A model generated the notes under the pieces. That model saw only the letters and a program-made list of their open reading frames with translations. It ran no database searches and was not told where the DNA came from. The position numbers were made by a program, and so were the translations under genes. Below, piece after piece: positions 62,883 to 64,000 of a stretch of DNA of 64,000 bases. Numbering within the stretch: position 1 is the first letter of the stretch; every line of letters begins with the position of its first letter. This DNA comes from Pseudomonas azotoformans (GTDB lineage: Bacteria; Pseudomonadota; Gammaproteobacteria; Pseudomonadales; Pseudomonadaceae), in assembly GCF_001579805.1 (NCBI RefSeq), contig NZ_CP014546.1, positions 6,138,001 to 6,202,000 on the forward strand, written 5' to 3'.

Positions 62883-63227
62883 GGCGTCTACGCGCCTCCC
62901 GTAGTCAGTAGAAGAGTGATCCGCACTTTTTCAGGGCAGCGAAAAAGCCGGCGATGACTGATTAAGACACTTTTTAAAAAAATTGTACACAATAAAAATC
63001 ACAAACCTTTGAAGTCTCCCGGCGCCATTGCTTAATGGAGCAATCGGCCAGTCATCCTTGCTTTTAAACGACCTTTTGTCCATTAGCTGACCAACCAGGC
63101 AAGTTTCTTGCTACACCAGTCATCTAGAGCCTTGCAGAAAAAATGCAGAAATGTAGGCTTACAAAGTGCGCGATAAGTTGTATACAATCACTCATCGCTA
63201 ACACGACGAACAAGAAGGAAGACTGCA
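62883..63227. promoter_or_regulatory. uraH/puuE divergent regulatory region with two GntR-like sites
   Basis: This 345-bp gap has no ORF. It contains TTGTACACAA at 62983-62992, 101 bp before uraH, and TTGTATACAA at 63178-63187, 41 bp before the puuE start. Both match the palindrome in front of the NCS2 permease. The stretch 62970-63005 is AT-rich, as expected near a promoter. Confidence 0.6.
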
Positions 63228-64000
63228 GTGAGCGCTGACTACCCACGCGACCTGATCGGTTACGGCAGTAACCCTCCTCACCCCCACTGGCCGGGCAAGG
63301 CGCGTATTGCGCTGTCTTTCGTACTCAACTACGAAGAAGGTGGCGAGCGCAATATCCTGCACGGCGACAAAGAATCTGAAGCCTTCCTGTCGGAAATGGT
63401 TTCGGCCCAGCCGCTGCAAGGCGCACGCAACATGAGCATGGAGTCACTGTACGAGTACGGCAGCCGTGCCGGCGTGTGGCGCATCCTCAAGTTATTCAAA
63501 GAATTCGATATCCCGCTGACCATCTTCGCCGTGGCCATGGCCGCCCAGCGTCATCCGGATGTAATCCGCGCGATGGTCGAGGCCGGTCATGAGATCTGCA
63601 GCCACGGCTACCGCTGGATCGACTACCAGTACATGGACGAGGCCCAGGAACGCGAGCACATGCTCGAAGCCATCCGCATCCTCACCGAGCTGACCGGCGA
63701 ACGCCCACTGGGCTGGTACACCGGCCGCACCGGCCCGAATACGCGCCGCTTGGTGATGGAGGAAGGTGGCTTTCTCTACGACTGCGACACCTACGACGAC
63801 GACCTGCCCTATTGGGAACCCAACAACCCCACCGGCAAGCCGCACCTGGTGATCCCCTACACCCTGGACACCAACGACATGCGCTTCACCCAGGTGCAGG
63901 GCTTCAACAAGGGCGATGACTTTTTCGAATACCTCAAAGACGCGTTCGACGTGCTCTACGCCGAAGGCTTGGATGCACCGAAGATGCTTTCCATCGGCCT
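63228..64000 (+). CDS. puuE: Allantoinase PuuE, polysaccharide-deacetylase type (runs off window)
   Basis: Hydrolyses allantoin to allantoate without the usual metal-dependent amidohydrolase fold. Only about 257 residues are visible; the end lies outside. The start GTG 63228 has AAGGA about 8 bp upstream. Typical segments are SADYPRDLIGYGSNPPHPHW, ALSFVLNYEEGGERNILHGD, and SHGYRWIDYQYMDEAQEREH with histidine and aspartate residues of the NodB-like fold. It probably heads a longer purine (ureide) catabolic operon to the right. Confidence 0.95.
   Translation, partial: MSADYPRDLIGYGSNPPHPHWPGKARIALSFVLNYEEGGERNILHGDKESEAFLSEMVSAQPLQGARNMSMESLYEYGSRAGVWRILKLFKEFDIPLTIFAVAMAAQRHPDVIRAMVEAGHEICSHGYRWIDYQYMDEAQEREHMLEAIRILTELTGERPLGWYTGRTGPNTRRLVMEEGGFLYDCDTYDDDLPYWEPNNPTGKPHLVIPYTLDTNDMRFTQVQGFNKGDDFFEYLKDAFDVLYAEGLDAPKMLSIG

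Noticed and set aside
1..64000. CRISPR arrays, tRNA or rRNA genes, insertion sequences, prophage
   Set aside because: No regularly spaced repeats, tRNA cloverleaf, rRNA segment, transposase or phage structural gene was recognised in the window.

Overview
This is chromosomal DNA of a fluorescent-type Pseudomonas, most likely the P. fluorescens group. The evidence is high GC coding sequence, a complete N-acetylglutaminylglutamine amide (NAGGN) osmolyte operon, a DUF3509 protein, two giant dermonecrotic-type (DUF6543-like) proteins, and the order aroC / prmB / cysteine hydrolase / Smr / folE / glutaredoxin typical of pseudomonads. No rRNA, tRNA, CRISPR array, IS element or phage gene was seen. 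Coding density is high and genes are mostly short operons on both strands.

Layout. 1-4.9 kb: an acyl-CoA catabolic island. 3-hydroxyacyl-CoA dehydrogenase and enoyl-CoA hydratase read left; an IclR regulator, an acyl-CoA dehydrogenase (frameshifted here) and an aromatic-acid-type MFS transporter read right. The divergent region carries two copies of one inverted repeat, probably the IclR operator. 5-11.2 kb: a diguanylate cyclase, a TenA/PqqC-like protein (frameshifted), a PAS-GGDEF-EAL protein and an ABC exporter. 11.2-21.3 kb: housekeeping genes (DsbA-like protein, trhO, BolA, DUF2059, fumC, EamA permease, thiolase, pap, mnmC). 21.3-26.2 kb: a giant LRR/NEL ubiquitin-ligase-like effector, frameshifted inside the NEL domain. 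26.5-31.2 kb: the NAGGN operon (asnO, ngg, M42 peptidase), then yheU and a csrA/rsm paralogue.

31.8-44.8 kb: an SDR, small membrane proteins, an LTA-synthase-like sulfatase, an ankyrin protein, a long-chain acyl-CoA synthetase, DUF3509, an HTH-only LuxR protein, an acireductone-dioxygenase-like protein lacking most metal ligands, an MFS transporter, aroC, a secreted alpha/beta hydrolase and a membrane-anchored GNAT-like protein. 44.9-48.8 kb: prmB, cysteine hydrolase, smr, folE and glutaredoxin. 48.8-52.8 kb: a split AtuA-like pair with a CitMHS transporter and divergent LysR. 52.8-55.1 kb: GST, aminotransferase and MarR. 55.2-64 kb: purine genes (NCS2 permease, uraH, puuE) with a LysE exporter and a 1725-residue toxin-like protein between them. 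A TTGTATACAA-type palindrome precedes the permease and puuE, and a close variant lies on the uraH side of the uraH/puuE gap, suggesting one purine regulator.

The least explained parts are the two giant toxin-like proteins, the ligand-poor acireductone-dioxygenase homologue, the GNAT-like membrane protein, and three frameshifts that are all the same event (an extra C turning GGCCTG into GGCCCTG). The shared lesion makes sequencing error a serious alternative to true gene decay.
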